A stretch of DNA of 57,204 bases from Chara braunii (GCA_003427395.1 BFEA01000011.1:6302195-6359398), one strand, 5' to 3'. Positions 9,841-21,560 are shown, counted from the first letter of the stretch. Notes: generated by a model from the letters alone, not told the origin. Program-made: numbers and translations.

Positions 9841-10200
9841 GTCGCAGCCGTCACGACTAGGGTTCTAAAAATTTCAGTTTCTTGGTCATAGGTCAGGTCT
9901 AAATAAACTTTTGACAAACATCAGTCTCATCAAGTCCTTCAATTCAACGAAAAGGTCAGACAGCGTCCGACGTTGAAAAACTCCGGCAAATATCCTTGTC
10001 AGGCAATTTGCCACGACAACTCCACACGCGTCAGGACTAAAGTTCGAAAACTTTTAGTCTCTCAGTCATAGGTCAGGTCTGAATTAACTTTTGACAAACG
10101 TCAGTCTCATCAAGTCCTCCAATCCAACGAGAGAGTCGGACGACGTGCGACGTTTAAAATCCCCTGCAAATACCCTTGTCAGGGTATTTGCGCCGACAAC
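9841..10200. repeat. Two 180-bp tandem units
   Basis: 9841-10020 and 10021-10200 are direct copies with a period of exactly 180. They share TCATAGGTCAGGTCT, CTTTTGACAAAC, CAGTCTCATCAAGTCC and an end with a short inverted repeat (CAAATACCCTTGTCAGGGTATTTG-like in the second unit). Relatives of that end occur at about 33,455-33,475 and 46,960-46,980. Confidence 0.8.
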
Positions 10201-10589
10201 GTGTCGATATAAAGAATCGGCGGTTCACTCCGTCCTAGACTCGAAAAAATGTTAAAAATTAATATCAGTCATGGTCATGCGGTCGGGGCAACCAAAAAAC
10301 ATGTTTGTTTATCGTAGTGGGCCAGGACGACCAAAGTGCGTCTGATTCTACCTTCAAAACGAGCAATGGGCTCATTACACTAGCTAGACTAAGCCTAAAC
10401 CTCTACTTATAGCAGGTATGCTTCACTTGTAACCGGAGTAGCCTAGCTTTCGTCTCTCAGTGTCAGTATTAGCCCAGCAGAGTGCTTTCGCTTGGCATTC
10501 TTTTCGATATCGACGCATTTCGTCGCTCCACTTGAAATTCCCTCTACCTCTACCGGACTCCAACTTAGTAGTTTTTGCTGCCTGTCTAG

Positions 10590-10850
10590 GGTTAAGCCCT
10601 AGTTTTTAACAGCAGACTGAAAAAGCCACCTACAGACGCTTTACGCCCAATCATTCCGGATAACGCCCAGTAGGTTCCGGTAAGGATTGTCAAGCAACTG
10701 ATACAGGGAGCGAATCCATGAAACCTTTTGGCTAGCTCCTTTTGATAAAGAAGTGGGGCCAACCTGACCACTATTTCACCCCGCTCTCGAACTAGAGAGG
10801 TTTGACCCTGCGACCACAAGGATAAAAGTAGTTGGAACAATCATGATAAC
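10590..10850. repeat. SINE-like relic (related to 33,960-34,140)
   Basis: The sequence around GAGCTAGCTCCTTTTG and its flanks resembles 33,960-34,140 in the same orientation. In the second copy the minus strand holds GGGCTCGAATCCCG, close to a pol III B box, which suggests tRNA ancestry. No A box or target duplication was found, so the class is a suggestion. Confidence 0.35.
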
Positions 10851-11762
10851 GAAAAGGAAGATCACTACGAAGGTGATCTCGATAATATCAAAGACCGCGA
10901 AAGGACAAAGATCGCTGCGATCGATGGGTCAGTGTTGCAATCAGGCTTTGCTCTTCTACTCGCCAATTGCGCAAGATGAGACAAATTATTTCGCTTAAAT
11001 GCAGGAGGATACTCATCCGAATTTGTTCGCTGCTCTGCCCGTTGTTTACCAAAATATAAATAAGCCCTTCCGATCATTTCGTCACGACCATCATGATCAT
11101 TTTCCCTGTCTCGGTTGGTTGTGCTCTGCAATCAGTCGTGATGTCCTTGTTTGTCGAAGTGGTTAGGCGCGTGCATTTGGGTTGGTTCTAGCGGCGGGTT
11201 CATTCTCAGTGTGGACACTTAGTGAGCACTTGAGCGGAGTTGCGTTTGGGTCGTTCACACTGATGATCGTGCTCTCCATCATGCTCGATATCGTCCTTAG
11301 AAGATGATTCGTCCGGTCACACCGCTTTGATTATGCACTTATGCAACGGAGGTTGCGACCATAATTGTCAGAAGCTGCGTCGAACATTGATAACACAAGG
11401 ACGAAGTAAAAAAAATAATGACGAGGACGACGAAGAAGAAGGAAGTTGATGAGAAGGAACCAGAAGAAGAGATGAACGATTGTGAGAAGTGTGGATGTAT
11501 CTCTTCGTGATCTACCGTGCGATTCATTCTGGCATTGTCCATTCGGCGAGTGTTTGGGCATGCACGTTGTTGTTGACCATGAGTGTTGTTGTTACCCCAC
11601 TGATGTTTTTCATAGTAGATTATGATGTTCGACTGCCCGAAGGAATCGTTTTGTTAGTAACCATTGCGGCTCATCAACCTGTTGCTTGCTCATCCCTAAA
11701 GACTCTGTTTTATGCTCTGGCCTGCCTGGTTCGGTTGCGGGAAGGGTCGATCACAATCATGA
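10851..11762. other. No gene seen
   Basis: Mixed sequence with short open frames on both strands and no recognised domain. It is the flank of the left LTR element, whose terminus is at 11,763. Confidence 0.5.
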
Positions 11763-14700
11763 TGTCGCGCGCGGCGGTCCCTCACCCCGCTGGGGAGCGC
11801 TGAACCTCACGGTCATGTCACGCAAGATTTATTCTCGAAGAACAACAAGTCACCACTCCGACCGTGCGCGCCGGCCATATCTCTCATGACGCCCCACGAC
11901 AGGTCGGGGCGTCGCGAGGTACACCTTACCTCTATCCAAGGGGCTGTCCCCACCCTTAGGTAGGCGTATCCCTGCTGAGTTACCGGCCCACATGCGAAGG
12001 CTTTTACATGCCTTTGTAGAGGTAGGTCGCCCGATGGCGTTTTCTCGATCGTCGCAGCAAAGGAATGGGGTACGCGAGGTAAGACTCCTAAGACTGACCG
12101 GTTAGCGAAGTCAGGTTTAGGATGTGATTTCCCTATCCTGGACTTCTTGATGTTCAGGTCGAGCTTTTATAAGACCGTCTATATCTGCTTCTGAATCTAA
12201 AATGTGTTACTCTTCTGCCAAAAAGAGAACAAGGTACCAATCAAATCATCTTACCACCTTGGACATTTTATTCTACTTGACAGATCATGACTTAACTGAA
12301 CATCAGGGATTACAAAAGTTATATAAGACAGATAATGAATATAGAGGTATTACCGCCGAAAACCCTTCCCACTTTCACAAGTGTTGTGTGTCCAAGACTC
12401 TTCACGAAGTCAAGCCCAGTTCAATCCAAAACCACGAACAAAACAGACCTACATAGAATAATGCAAAGACAATCCACATGCGATGCACTAAGGCGTCAAC
12501 CATCAATCCACTCCTCATACATTGTCCCTCACTTCTCAAACCTTGTATGACAGCTCTATCTTTCCTGAGACGTGAGCCCACCCTCTCACATTTCTTCAAA
12601 GGACCCTTGAGAGTGACTAGAATCATTTAGGCAATGACCAAAGGTGGCAGTTTTACTGACCACAGGGTTTGACTTCAGACGTGAGTATCAAGTCAAGGGG
12701 GGGGGGAATTGAATCGACGACGACCGACCTGTTATCGAGAGATAACAGAAAATTGAGTCCTTTATGTAGGACTTCTCCTTCAATTGCAGTAGATCAAAAC
12801 ATTGACTTGCACACACACAGGTCAACAAGGATTCAACACCCCCACTCGATTTCTCACTTATTAATATCTAAGGGTCAAACCCTTAGATCTGGTCTGTGAG
12901 TTTTGGGATCAACATCCCAAAGTCTAACCCCTTAGCTTCTACCTACCCTAAGTCGTCTGTCACTCTTCCTCCTTTTGTTCAAGGAGTCTTTTGTCTATGT
13001 CCTAAGTTGTCTTAGGGAACTCATATTTCCCCTACTCTCAGTCCTTGCATTTTCTCTCCTACGGATAAGCACACCCTTTGGTGGTTACGCGGTAGTCTGG
13101 TTGAGATCAACTCATGTCAGTAACGGTTTTTCCCTTAGGAGTTTATGAATGAACTGAGGCTTCGCGGAGCTTCTTCTTTTCTAATTATTTTTCCCCCCAC
13201 GATATTTGTCATTTATTCAGCTTTTTTTATGACATTTGAAATCACTCTCGCTGGGGCACTCACTTTTTCCTTTCTCTTCTTCTTGTCCTGACATACGCAA
13301 GTAGTGGACTCATTTACACGAGAATTTTCCAGTACTTGATCAATTCCAGACAAAACAGTTAGTCAAAAGAGTAGTCGAGTAGCCCCACGGGGCCACTCTG
13401 CCACCCTTCAAAATTCATGTAGTCCTCATGCAATCAAGCAGTTCAAGCAATCTTGCGCAAGCGACCGGATAACTCACAGGGGAGTATCCCTTTATTAGTT
13501 ACAACAAATAGTTGAGAAGGCCTTGTTGAGGCACTTCCAACACTTGTTCCAACATTCATCAACAATTCAGACCACCTTTTTTTTTATCAAAGATAAGTAC
13601 AGAATTCAAGTTAGCAATAGATGGCCTTCACGGACGTTCCCTATAACTCCTTGATCAGAGTTCAGTCTATCCTTAAGAGCATAATAGGATGGGCCCACGG
13701 GAGCTACCCTACTACTCTCTCAGAGTTAGAGGAGCTAGGATTAAGTTAGTAGACACAGACAAACATCAGGTCCTCTTTTTGCTGGAGTATTAGGCTTGTT
13801 AAGGTAGAGCCAAGCAAGCAATAGGATGGCCCCACGAGAGTCTTCCTATTCCTTCCTTGGGTAATAAATTTATCTTTCGAGTACGTCCCTAGGGCGACCC
13901 ACACTGAAGTTTACCTATTGCACACTCGATGAATAGATAAACCAGGTGTAAGTAGGTTGTCAGAAAAATAATAGTAAGGTGATCTCTTCCCTTTCTCGTG
14001 TTAATAACCATCTCAAGTCCGAGCTTGTAATAGGACGATCCCACGAGAGTTATCCTACTACTACCCGAATGACTGCGAATACCACTCCTTTGATCAAGCG
14101 ATATGACGACCCCACGGGAGTCTTTATTCCTCTTGTCACGTGACTTTTGTTATGCATAGTTTAGTTGGTGGTGCAATTAGTTTATACGGAACTATCTCTT
14201 CACCTTTTTTCTCATACCAAGCAGACCGTTCAGTTGGAGATAAGGTAGTTCCTACGGGAAACTCCCTTTTTCCGATCTTCCAATCGGATGGATCGTCCTA
14301 GATTTAGGAATTCGTGTACTCACTCGGTGAATACTTATTTCCCTTCCAAGCCTAGTCCGATAGGTGATCGGAGAGCCCCACATGAGCCTCCTACTACCTT
14401 TTGCTTTTGTTAATCATCGAAGACATGTACCCCACGGGAAAATCTGATTACCTCCTTGATCTAGCTTATAAGGTAATAAGGAAATTGCACGACAACTTCC
14501 TGTTACCAGTGTTGAAGTCAAACAAACATTTCCTCAAGTCGTTACTTTAATTGGGAGAATCTGCCTGAAAGTATCCGATCACTCACTTTAGTTAGTTCAA
14601 GCAAGCAGTGTGACGACTCCACGAGAGCCTCTATCACACGACTCTGTCTCCCAAACCCAAACAGACTAGTTTCCTTATCGGTTGTCCTAGGTTCCTTTCT

Positions 14701-15060
14701 TACTCCAGGCATAATTCTTATTTCAATCATATAGTTTTTTTCACTTTTTATATGCTTAGTCCTGAAGAAAACACAAACAATAGGTCATACAGTCATACGC
14801 GCAGTCCTGTAAGGGTATATGGGAAAGGAATAGGCACCACGTACCTTATGGTTCCCTACCTCTAGAGTTCCTCCTGAACTCCGGCAGAGCTCCCGGAATC
14901 GCTTTGTTTTATCGGCCATGTCTAGCCATTGTATTTGATTGTCTAGACCCTAAGGTTAGCAAAATAAAGATTATTTGAGTAAAATCAATATCAGCCACAA
15001 TCAAATAAGGAACGGAGGAGGATAGAGGAGGTAGGCATTATCACACAGTGATAATGTCTT
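11763..15060 (-). repeat. 3' LTR of the minus-strand Ty3-like element
   Basis: It is the reverse complement of 40,285-43,821 throughout. Shared landmarks are CCGCCGCGCGCGACA at the terminus, the segment around 11,890-12,070, the splice-acceptor-like sequence near 12,795-12,830, the hairpin array 13,600-14,720, and the GGAGCTCTGCCGGAG segment near 14,880. After the terminal CA the two elements diverge at once (TCATG here, ACGAT there). A palindrome at 15,036-15,056 matches one at 40,276-40,290 in position but with different paired bases. The LTR start is approximate. Confidence 0.75.
13600..14720 (-). repeat. Array of palindromic hairpin units in LTR (left 3' LTR)
   Basis: Imperfect units each have a core close to CCCACGGGAG on this strand (CTCCCGTGGG on the element strand), flanked by arms that differ between units yet remain roughly complementary. 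Examples lie near 13,686, 14,033, 14,105, 14,243, 14,368 and 14,610. The corresponding array on the other element is 40,923-42,340. Confidence 0.7.
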
Positions 15061-15166
15061 ACTCTTCTCCAATGCCTCGTATTCTCTTCCTCTTTGACCC
15101 CTGCTTATCTCATGATGTTTCAATAATGAAACAACAACCAATAATAGTAGTAATAATAATAATAAT

Positions 15167-15932
15167 CAGGGTTACCAGCCCGTACGTACGGAGGTCCCCA
15201 GGCAGACCTCCGCACGTACGGGCGTTCGGGGTCCCGTACGGGGTCCGAACCCGACGGCGTTCGGCCCCCGCCAAAAATTATTTCGGGGCCTAAAAATATT
15301 TTTTTTTCTGAAGTTTTTTTTTTTTTGAGTTGTCTATGACGTGAGGTACATGCCTGTAAATTTTAAAGTCATTTGGCTAATCCAAATAAGAATTAAAAAT
15401 CGCCAAAGATGGCGATTTCAAAACGTGCTCGCCCACGTATTTTTTCACTTTTTACTTTTTGTTTTCACTTTAGTTCGGGGTCTAAAAACTTTTATTATTT
15501 TTTGAAACTTTTTTAATGGGTTTGGTATTATGTGAAGTACACATCTGTAAATGTTTAGGGCGTTTAGCTATGCCAAAAAAAAATGAAAAATCGCCAAAGA
15601 TGGTGGTGTCGAAAACATGCCCGTGCACTCACTAAATTTAATTCTCTTTTTATTTTTATTTATTTTTCGTATTAGTATTTGTTTTTCGTATTTTATTTTT
15701 ATTTCAAATTTGGTAATGAATTCGGATGTAATGCTCAGGCAAATCTTGTTTAATGTATTTTTCTCTATAACATATCTTTTTTTTCAGATTGTTTTGATGA
15801 CTTTTTTGTTTTGTTTTGTTTTTGTTTTTTGTCCGCGTTTGGCTCGAACGGCCGAACGCATCCCCAAGAGGTCCCATACGTTCGAGCGTTCGGGTTCGGG
15901 CATTCGGCCCGTCCCGAACGCCGGTTACCTTG
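15167..15932. mobile_element. hAT-like MITE (766 bp)
   Basis: The left end CAGGGTTACC (15,167-15,176) and right end GGTTACCTTG (15,923-15,932) are terminal inverted repeats matching at 8 of 10 positions. An 8-bp ATAATAAT flanks each side, the target-duplication length of hAT elements; since the target is a TAA microsatellite, the duplication is not independent proof. GC-rich subterminal regions (15,178-15,260 and 15,830-15,922) flank two related internal AT-rich units (about 15,285-15,460 and 15,475-15,640), each with TCGCCAAAGATGG. There is no transposase ORF, so it would be non-autonomous. It is absent from the equivalent place in the plus-strand element. Confidence 0.6.
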
Positions 15933-16020
<88 letters not shown>

Positions 16021-16045
16021 TAATAATAATAATAATAATAATAAC

Positions 16046-16084
<39 letters not shown>
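15933..16084. repeat. (TAA)n microsatellite
   Basis: A long TAA tract with occasional TAAC units. It accounts for the poly-Asn, poly-Ile and poly-Tyr frames here. Confidence 0.95.
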
Positions 16085-17018
16085 CAGGGTGCGTCCATAC
16101 TGCCAAGATTTTAACCTGGGTCTCCCACATATCCAAAATTTGTAATACTAAAGAAAGATTAATGCATATGACTCAAAGTAGGGATACTGAATCTGTACTA
16201 CAGTTACAGAGGTCACCAAGGAAGATAATGATAGCCTCTCCCACCAACTTTAGACTTTATTTACCAGGATCTCGTTGGGTGTCCGAGGAGTTAGGAATCA
16301 TAACTGAATCCTACTCTTTGGACGCGGGGCTTAACCTAAGTCAGATTTTACCGTCTCACCCGAAGTCTAATGTGAGGCGATCGGCAACCTTGGTCAATGG
16401 TCTCAACCTACCACAGTCGTTTAATCAGACCGGAACTGCGGCCCACCGCGTTGTTATTTTAGCGATGGTTCTCGTATTGGTTACGCAATATCGGGTATAA
16501 ATCCTCCTATCATTCTAGACTCGGCTCTTGATCCCTTCGATATGTACCTGAACCAATACCATCATTAAGGAGACCCTCCCCTCAGGTTTAGTTCCAGGCC
16601 GTAATCGGAAGGTCCGCTGCGTGGTTATCCTCGGTTAGCAGCCCACGTTGGGAGTTACGTCCCAACAATGCCAATTTTCCACCATAGGCTTGGTAATTTT
16701 AAGTCCCTCAGACTGATCTCCTAGATGGATGAACGATGATCATTTTAAATATATACATGAAAAACAATTTGACCAAAATTTTTATCCCCTCGTCAGTTGC
16801 TATGTTTGCGGGTCGATGAATCTCACAAAACGTATATATATATATATATATATATATCGTCACAAACAGAACCGTAGGCAGAGAGAGAGAAGAGGACAAC
16901 AAACGAGGGGGTGTGACAAATTGTTTCGTCGGAGTTTCACCGACTCATCAGGTATATATCGTCAAATAGAACTGCCCGGTAAACCGTAGGCAGAGAGGGA
17001 GAAGAGGACAACAAACGA

Positions 17019-17059
<41 letters not shown>

Positions 17060-17890
17060 TTCACCAATAAGAATGATTTATCACGATTGTCATATTTTTA
17101 CTGATCGAGGGACATCCTCAGAGCCATTTAGGGATCGTGTCCTCCAGACATCGATCACAGGCTGGACAGACACACGTCTCGGGCATATTTTTCCAAAAAA
17201 AAAATATATATATATTCATAAAAAAAATATAAAAAATATTTGTTTGACTCCTTGTCTTGTCAGAAGACAGAAAAAATCATTCATAACATACATTTCCCTG
17301 ACTCGGAGTTTTTTTTCAAATGCCTCAAAAAAATTTTAACATTTTCATGTCCCTTTCAAAAATAACCACATAAGCTAAAGCATGGAAAAGACTTACAAAA
17401 AATGCAAAGTTCTTTCAAACTATACATATCAATTTTCACCCTATTTTTCTTGAACTTTTATGCGTTTTTCTAAGCATCCTAGTTCAAAACTTGATAGCAC
17501 AGAATGTACACATATCCAAGATACTCATTTCATCAATTAAAACCAGACACTGGACCAACTCAAATGTGAAAGTGAAAAGTGTTTTTCGTCGGCATACCCC
17601 ATAGATAAAAATCATATATGACTCCGGAGATAACTTAGTCGAATCCACAATGTCGAGCCTAAAATAGTCTTTGAAACTCGAGTCACATGTCTCTCTTATC
17701 CTCTATTGCTAGGGTACACATGTTGAGTAAGAAAAGTATAAAAGAGACAATAAAATTTCATGACACCTCATATATCGGAATACATACTCCATGACACCTC
17801 GTCTATCTTAGTTGTTGAAGTTCATCATTGCATCTAAGAGGGAAGTAAATAACAAATATGTTGCAGATCTTACCTCACCTTCGACTACTA
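16085..17890 (-). repeat. 3' untranslated block of the minus-strand Ty3-like element
   Basis: 16,085-16,810 is the reverse complement of 32,580-33,308, and 17,100-17,890 that of about 31,860-32,510. Landmarks include GGGTCTCCCACATATCC, GGGTGTCCGAGGAGTTAGGA and CCCAACGTGGG. It lies between the last ORF and the LTR in both elements. No open frame is conserved between copies, which fits a non-coding 3' region. The hammerhead repeat at 16,855-17,020 was inserted later into this block. Confidence 0.8.
16855..17020 (-). mobile_element. Tandem hammerhead-repeat units between TA microsatellites (copy 6)
   Basis: The minus strand carries the 3' part of one unit (17,020-16,953) joined head-to-tail to a second unit that starts CCTGATGAG at 16,952. 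In the second unit CTGATGA, a perfect 5-bp stem II and GAAA (plus 16,924-16,927 as TTTC) are intact. The junction reads TTTGACGATATATA then CCTGATGAG. A complete hammerhead would need the end of the first unit for stems III and I; only about 4 bp of stem III (CTGT with ACAG-type) can be proposed. TA tracts flank both sides. Confidence 0.7.
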
Positions 17891-18049
17891 GAGTACAATA
17901 TCTTATCTGAAGAAAGAAAAATGTGAAAGTCCTATTATAAAACTCAAAATAAAGAAATCAAAAGGTCGCCCATCCACCAGTTACGCGCAAATATTTCCTA
18001 ATTCCTTCATGTTAAGCCCTAAATACTTAAATAAGTGGAGTCTAAACCT

Positions 18050-18260
18050 TTGCTTGACCCGCTTATCTATGTTTCCATTCATCTCGATAAGCCTCTTGTT
18101 CCTTATCTGTCTTAGCGAAAACCCTTAATCTCATTTTTTTGTACTGAGGACAATTTTCTCTCAATTGTATCCCCTTCATATAGCGCCAACACAACTTACT
18201 CCCTTCCTCCTTTGTCTCCTTGGTCATGTGAAGATGTCTCTTTCAAACTGTTTACCCTTT
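18050..18260 (-). pseudogene. Relic of the downstream zinc-knuckle ORF
   Basis: The minus strand at 18,197-18,145 encodes KLCWRYMKGIQLRENCPQ, aligned with KLCWYCMTEIHMRDDCSG of the plus-strand element (31,434-31,487). Two ligands of the CCHC knuckle are lost (second Cys to Tyr, His to Gln). Flanking bases are also colinear, including the upstream Lys-Glu-Glu run and downstream sequence. It confirms that the second zinc-knuckle ORF belongs to the family and not just to one copy. Confidence 0.7.
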
Positions 18261-18780
18261 CAAACGAATGAGTTGTTGCCTCAGAGTAAGACCTCTTATT
18301 TTTCTACCGTCCATGCAAACTTTGAAGAATTTGTTCAACCACCTTTGAAGTCGGTGGCCCAATGACTTCAGAGACACTACGTGGTAATAGGCTTAGTACT
18401 CTTTTCACTCATTCCTACCTGCTCCTCACCATCCTTTGATATTTTCTTTTTTGAACTCTCACACTTCTCCCGTTCTTACGAGAGGAGTGTTTCAGTAATA
18501 CCCATTATTACAAATTTCTGCTCCCCTTTCCACTTAATTATCTTGACGGATTCCATCATTTCATTCAATAATATTTGAAGACTCTGCTTAAATTATTTCA
18601 TCTCCTTCTCTATTTTATTTCACTCACACTCCCACTTGTCATATATTATTTCTTCTATGGACAAAATTTATGTGCTCTGCTCGCTTACCTTTTCTACATA
18701 CCTTCCTTATTTCATCATCCAACAACCCTCTTAGAGTTACCCCCTTTAAAGAGAAATACTTCTATATTTGGTAATCGTGA
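18261..18780 (-). other. Degraded internal region of the minus-strand element
   Basis: It lies between the gag relic and the second-ORF relic. The minus strand is purine-rich, as in the coiled-coil part of the plus-strand element's second ORF, but no frame stays open and I could not align it securely. The pol region is missing here. Confidence 0.4.
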
Positions 18781-19400
18781 CTTTTTCACGACGTTACTAT
18801 CCAATGACCTTACAATCCTCTGTCGTTGACACAGGTCGTCGCCGTTATCCACCATTCGCACTCCCGGCGCAAGGCTTCCTATCTCGTCTCTCTAGGTATT
18901 TTTGGGTCAATCGGGTTCCTAAATTTGTAAAAAACACCTTCTTCAATATTGGTGTTTATCAGGCCATTTGCCTCATCAATCTTTCTGACGTTGCAAGACC
19001 TCATTGTATGTCCTTCTTGGGTACAATGCCTGCAGACAACATTTATCAAATCCACTCTTCTTTTTCAAGATTCTTGACCACTTTCCTAACCACCTTTTCC
19101 TTGACCACTGTTTCCTCGACCATCATTTCCTTGACCGCTTCCCCAATCTTGATCTCGTCCACGACCTATGATCATTTGAGCTCGGTTTCTTGCCCTTCAC
19201 TGGGTCTTGGTCAACTTAGGAGGTCTAGGTTCTTCTTCCATGTCAATCACTTTCTCACCTCTTTTCCTTTCTTGGTCGTCACACCGTTTTTTCTCAGCCT
19301 TTACAGATCGGAGAGAGCCTCGATTATCATCATTTGTTTTCTCTCCACTTCCACTGGCTAGCTTTTTTGACGATCCCCCCATGACTTTTCGCTATCAGGG
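18780..19400 (-). pseudogene. Gag nucleocapsid relic (Gly/Gln/Arg-rich, CCHC)
   Basis: The minus strand from about 19,190 reads a Gly-Gln-Arg-rich stretch (IIGRGRDQDWGSGQGNDGRG), then CRHCTQEGHTMRSC at 19,037-18,990, an intact C-X2-C-X4-H-X4-C zinc knuckle, then NVRKIDEANGLINTNIE. The plus-strand element has the same order with CTHCTIKGYIVSMC and HVRRIDEQDGLITSSID. Stops and frameshifts interrupt it. A basic segment of 61 aa (19,382-19,197) precedes it in another frame. The role inferred from the family is packaging of the element RNA. Confidence 0.8.
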
Positions 19401-19859
19401 GTTGCGCATAAGACACATACCCATCCTACCTAGTGATTAAGTCACTTCAGCATATCTCTTTATGAAAACCCTTTGCCATATCATAGATACACATGCAATG
19501 AAATAAGGCTGAGTAATTAGGCAAGGAGATGTCACATACACTTAACACATTCACATAGACATTCCGAATTCATCAAGGAAAAACATAGGTCTTTGACCTT
19601 TCAAACATGTACAAATGAAATGAACAGGAAATGAATAAGGCTTGTTGCCTTAGCAATAATCCTAATATTCCTAACAATCAGGGAAAGGGGCGCAAGGCTG
19701 GTTACTCAGACCAATCGCGCACTGATGGAACATCTGGATCAAGACCCGAGATAACATAAGTTTCTCAATAGGTTGTCGTAAATAGCATGTGGCTGGTCGT
19801 TTTACTGACTTGCAAACAAATCCAAATGCTATACACAATTCTAACATAGTCAACCATTT

Positions 19860-21560
19860 ATTCACTTTCACCCACATTACACTTACACTTCCAACCTTTC
19901 AGTAAGACATCCCATTTTTGACTTAGTCATTCATCCAAATTTAACTTTAGTCATTTCAAGGGCCTCTTTTGACCAAACACGGACCCTTTAGACAATAACC
20001 CAAAAAAACAAAAATGCCTTTTAGTGCAAAGGTCGATGCAAAGTGTGGGTGTTGAGGGTGAGTGAGGGTTGAGTCGGCTAATCAACCTGTTACCATAAGG
20101 CAACAACATGTAGTCTTGTCTAGGCTCATAATCAGTCTTCTTGATCGAGATAACCTGCAATCACACACAGGTCAACACGGTCTCAACACCTCTTTGCCAT
20201 CGACATAACCCTATCTAAAGTTCAATATAATGAACTTCTTTCTAGTCCGGAATAATACTACATCGATGTACTCCCTCTAGGCATTCCCTCTAACTTCTCA
20301 TCAGACCATAAGCTAATATCGCTAATACTTTTTGTCTCATCATATGATCCCCACTTAAAACATGCATAGGCAAAATATCATCAAACTCATTCGGAATAGA
20401 ATCATAAGATTGTCATCAATCAAGAGGTTAAGGTAGCAGGACGGGTCACACGGGGCCACATTCCTTCTATTTCCACCTCGACAGAATCAGGAAGCGGTCT
20501 GTCAGTAATGGATCGATTTCTTTTCAGGGCTTTCATTGTTTCCTGTCTATCCAAAAAATTAGTAACAATATGGTAGACCACTCGGGATCTACTCATCTTC
20601 ACTGGGCGTCTGCTTGTGATAGGGCGGACCTCAAGGGCCTTGCTTCGCCTATTTACTGTCTTGCATTAGATCAAGGTCGGATGGTAATAAGGCGGGCTTG
20701 CTCCTCTTACTACCACTTCCTTCATCCATGCGGTTGGGCAATAGGGCAGGCATCTCGGTGCCTTGCTCCTCCTACTGCTGTTTCGTATTGAAGCACCGCT
20801 GGCGGGTAATAAGGCAGGCTTATCAGAGCCTTGCTACTCTTATCACATCGTGTTATTAGTGTGATAAGGCATGCTTCTCGGAGCCTTGCTACTCTTATCA
20901 TGTCGTGTTACTAGTGTGATAAGGTAGGCTTCTCGGAGTCTTGCTACTCTTATCATATCGTGTAATTAATGTGATAAGGCAGGTTTCTCGGAGCCTCGAT
21001 CCTCTTATCACATTATTCTCGTCGTTATAGTGATAAGGCAGGCTTCTCGGAGCCTCGCTACTCTTATCACATTGTTCTTGTCATTATAGTGATAAGGCAG
21101 GCTTCTCGGAGCCTCGCTACGCTTATCACATTATTCTTGTCATTATAGTGATAAGGCAGGCTTCTCGAAGTCTCGCTACTCTTATCACATTGTTCTTGTC
21201 ATTATTGTGATAAGTCAGGCTTTCTCGGAGCCTCGCTACTTTTCTCACATTGTTCTTTGTTATTATTGTGATAAGGCAGGTTTCGCGGAGCCTCGCTACT
21301 CTTATCACATAGTTAGTGATATCATTATGATAAGGCAGGTTACTCGGAGCCTTGCTACTCTTATCATATCTTGTTAGTGACAACCTCGTGATAAGGCAGG
21401 CTACTCGGAGCCTTGCTACACTTATCACACCGTTCGTGCCTTTATTTGCGATAAGGCAGGCTTCTCGGAGCCTCGCTTCTCTTATCGCTCACTTTTCTCA
21501 CTTAAGCGGGCTTAGGCGATAAGGCAGGTCTCTCGGGACCTTGCTCCTCTTATCATCCTC
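19860..21560 (-). repeat. 5' LTR-like region of the minus-strand element
   Basis: On the minus strand an array of hairpins (21,540-20,600) is followed after about 450 bp by GTGTTGACCTGTGTGTGATTGCAGG (plus 20,158-20,182, shown here in parts), matching the corresponding segment of the LTRs at about 12,800 and 42,810-42,836. The order is thus the same as in the two 3' LTRs. The sequence has diverged strongly from the element's own 3' LTR, so recombination or rapid array turnover is needed to explain it. The outer end was not found. Confidence 0.5.
20600..21540 (-). repeat. Array of about 16 palindromic 55-60-bp units
   Basis: Unit starts (GTGATAAGG) are seen at 20,861, 20,916, 20,971, 21,030, 21,089, 21,148 and 21,207, so the period is 55 then 59. 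Each unit has an outer stem (GTGATAAG with CTTATCAC) and an inner stem (AGGCT, loop TCTCGG, AGCCT). Stem changes are paired: ATGATAAG with CTTATCAT near 21,340, GCGATAAG with CTTATCGC near 21,449, and inner AGGTC with GGACCT near 21,527. Confidence 0.9.

Larger units (their letters stand above)
11763..21560 (-). mobile_element. Ty3-like LTR retroelement, minus strand, internally deleted
   Basis: Read on the minus strand: a 5' LTR-like part (about 21,560 to 19,860), a gag nucleocapsid relic (19,400-18,780), a fragment of the downstream zinc-knuckle ORF (18,260-18,050), a 3' untranslated block (17,890-16,085), then a 3' LTR (about 15,060 to 11,763). Protease, RT, RNase H and integrase are missing. 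Each block is colinear with the plus-strand element at 23.7-43.8 kb, of which this is an inverted, older-looking relative. The 3' terminus ends in CA in both copies and flanks differ, so the two insertions are independent. Nested inside are a MITE, a TAA microsatellite and a tandem hammerhead repeat. Confidence 0.8.

Noticed and set aside
11489-11803. 104-aa hydrophobic frame that could suggest a membrane protein
   Set aside because: It runs across the LTR terminus at 11,763 into a non-coding LTR, so it cannot be one natural protein.
15617-16145. 165-aa frame with a poly-Asn tail
   Set aside because: Half is the TAA microsatellite and the other half is inside the MITE.
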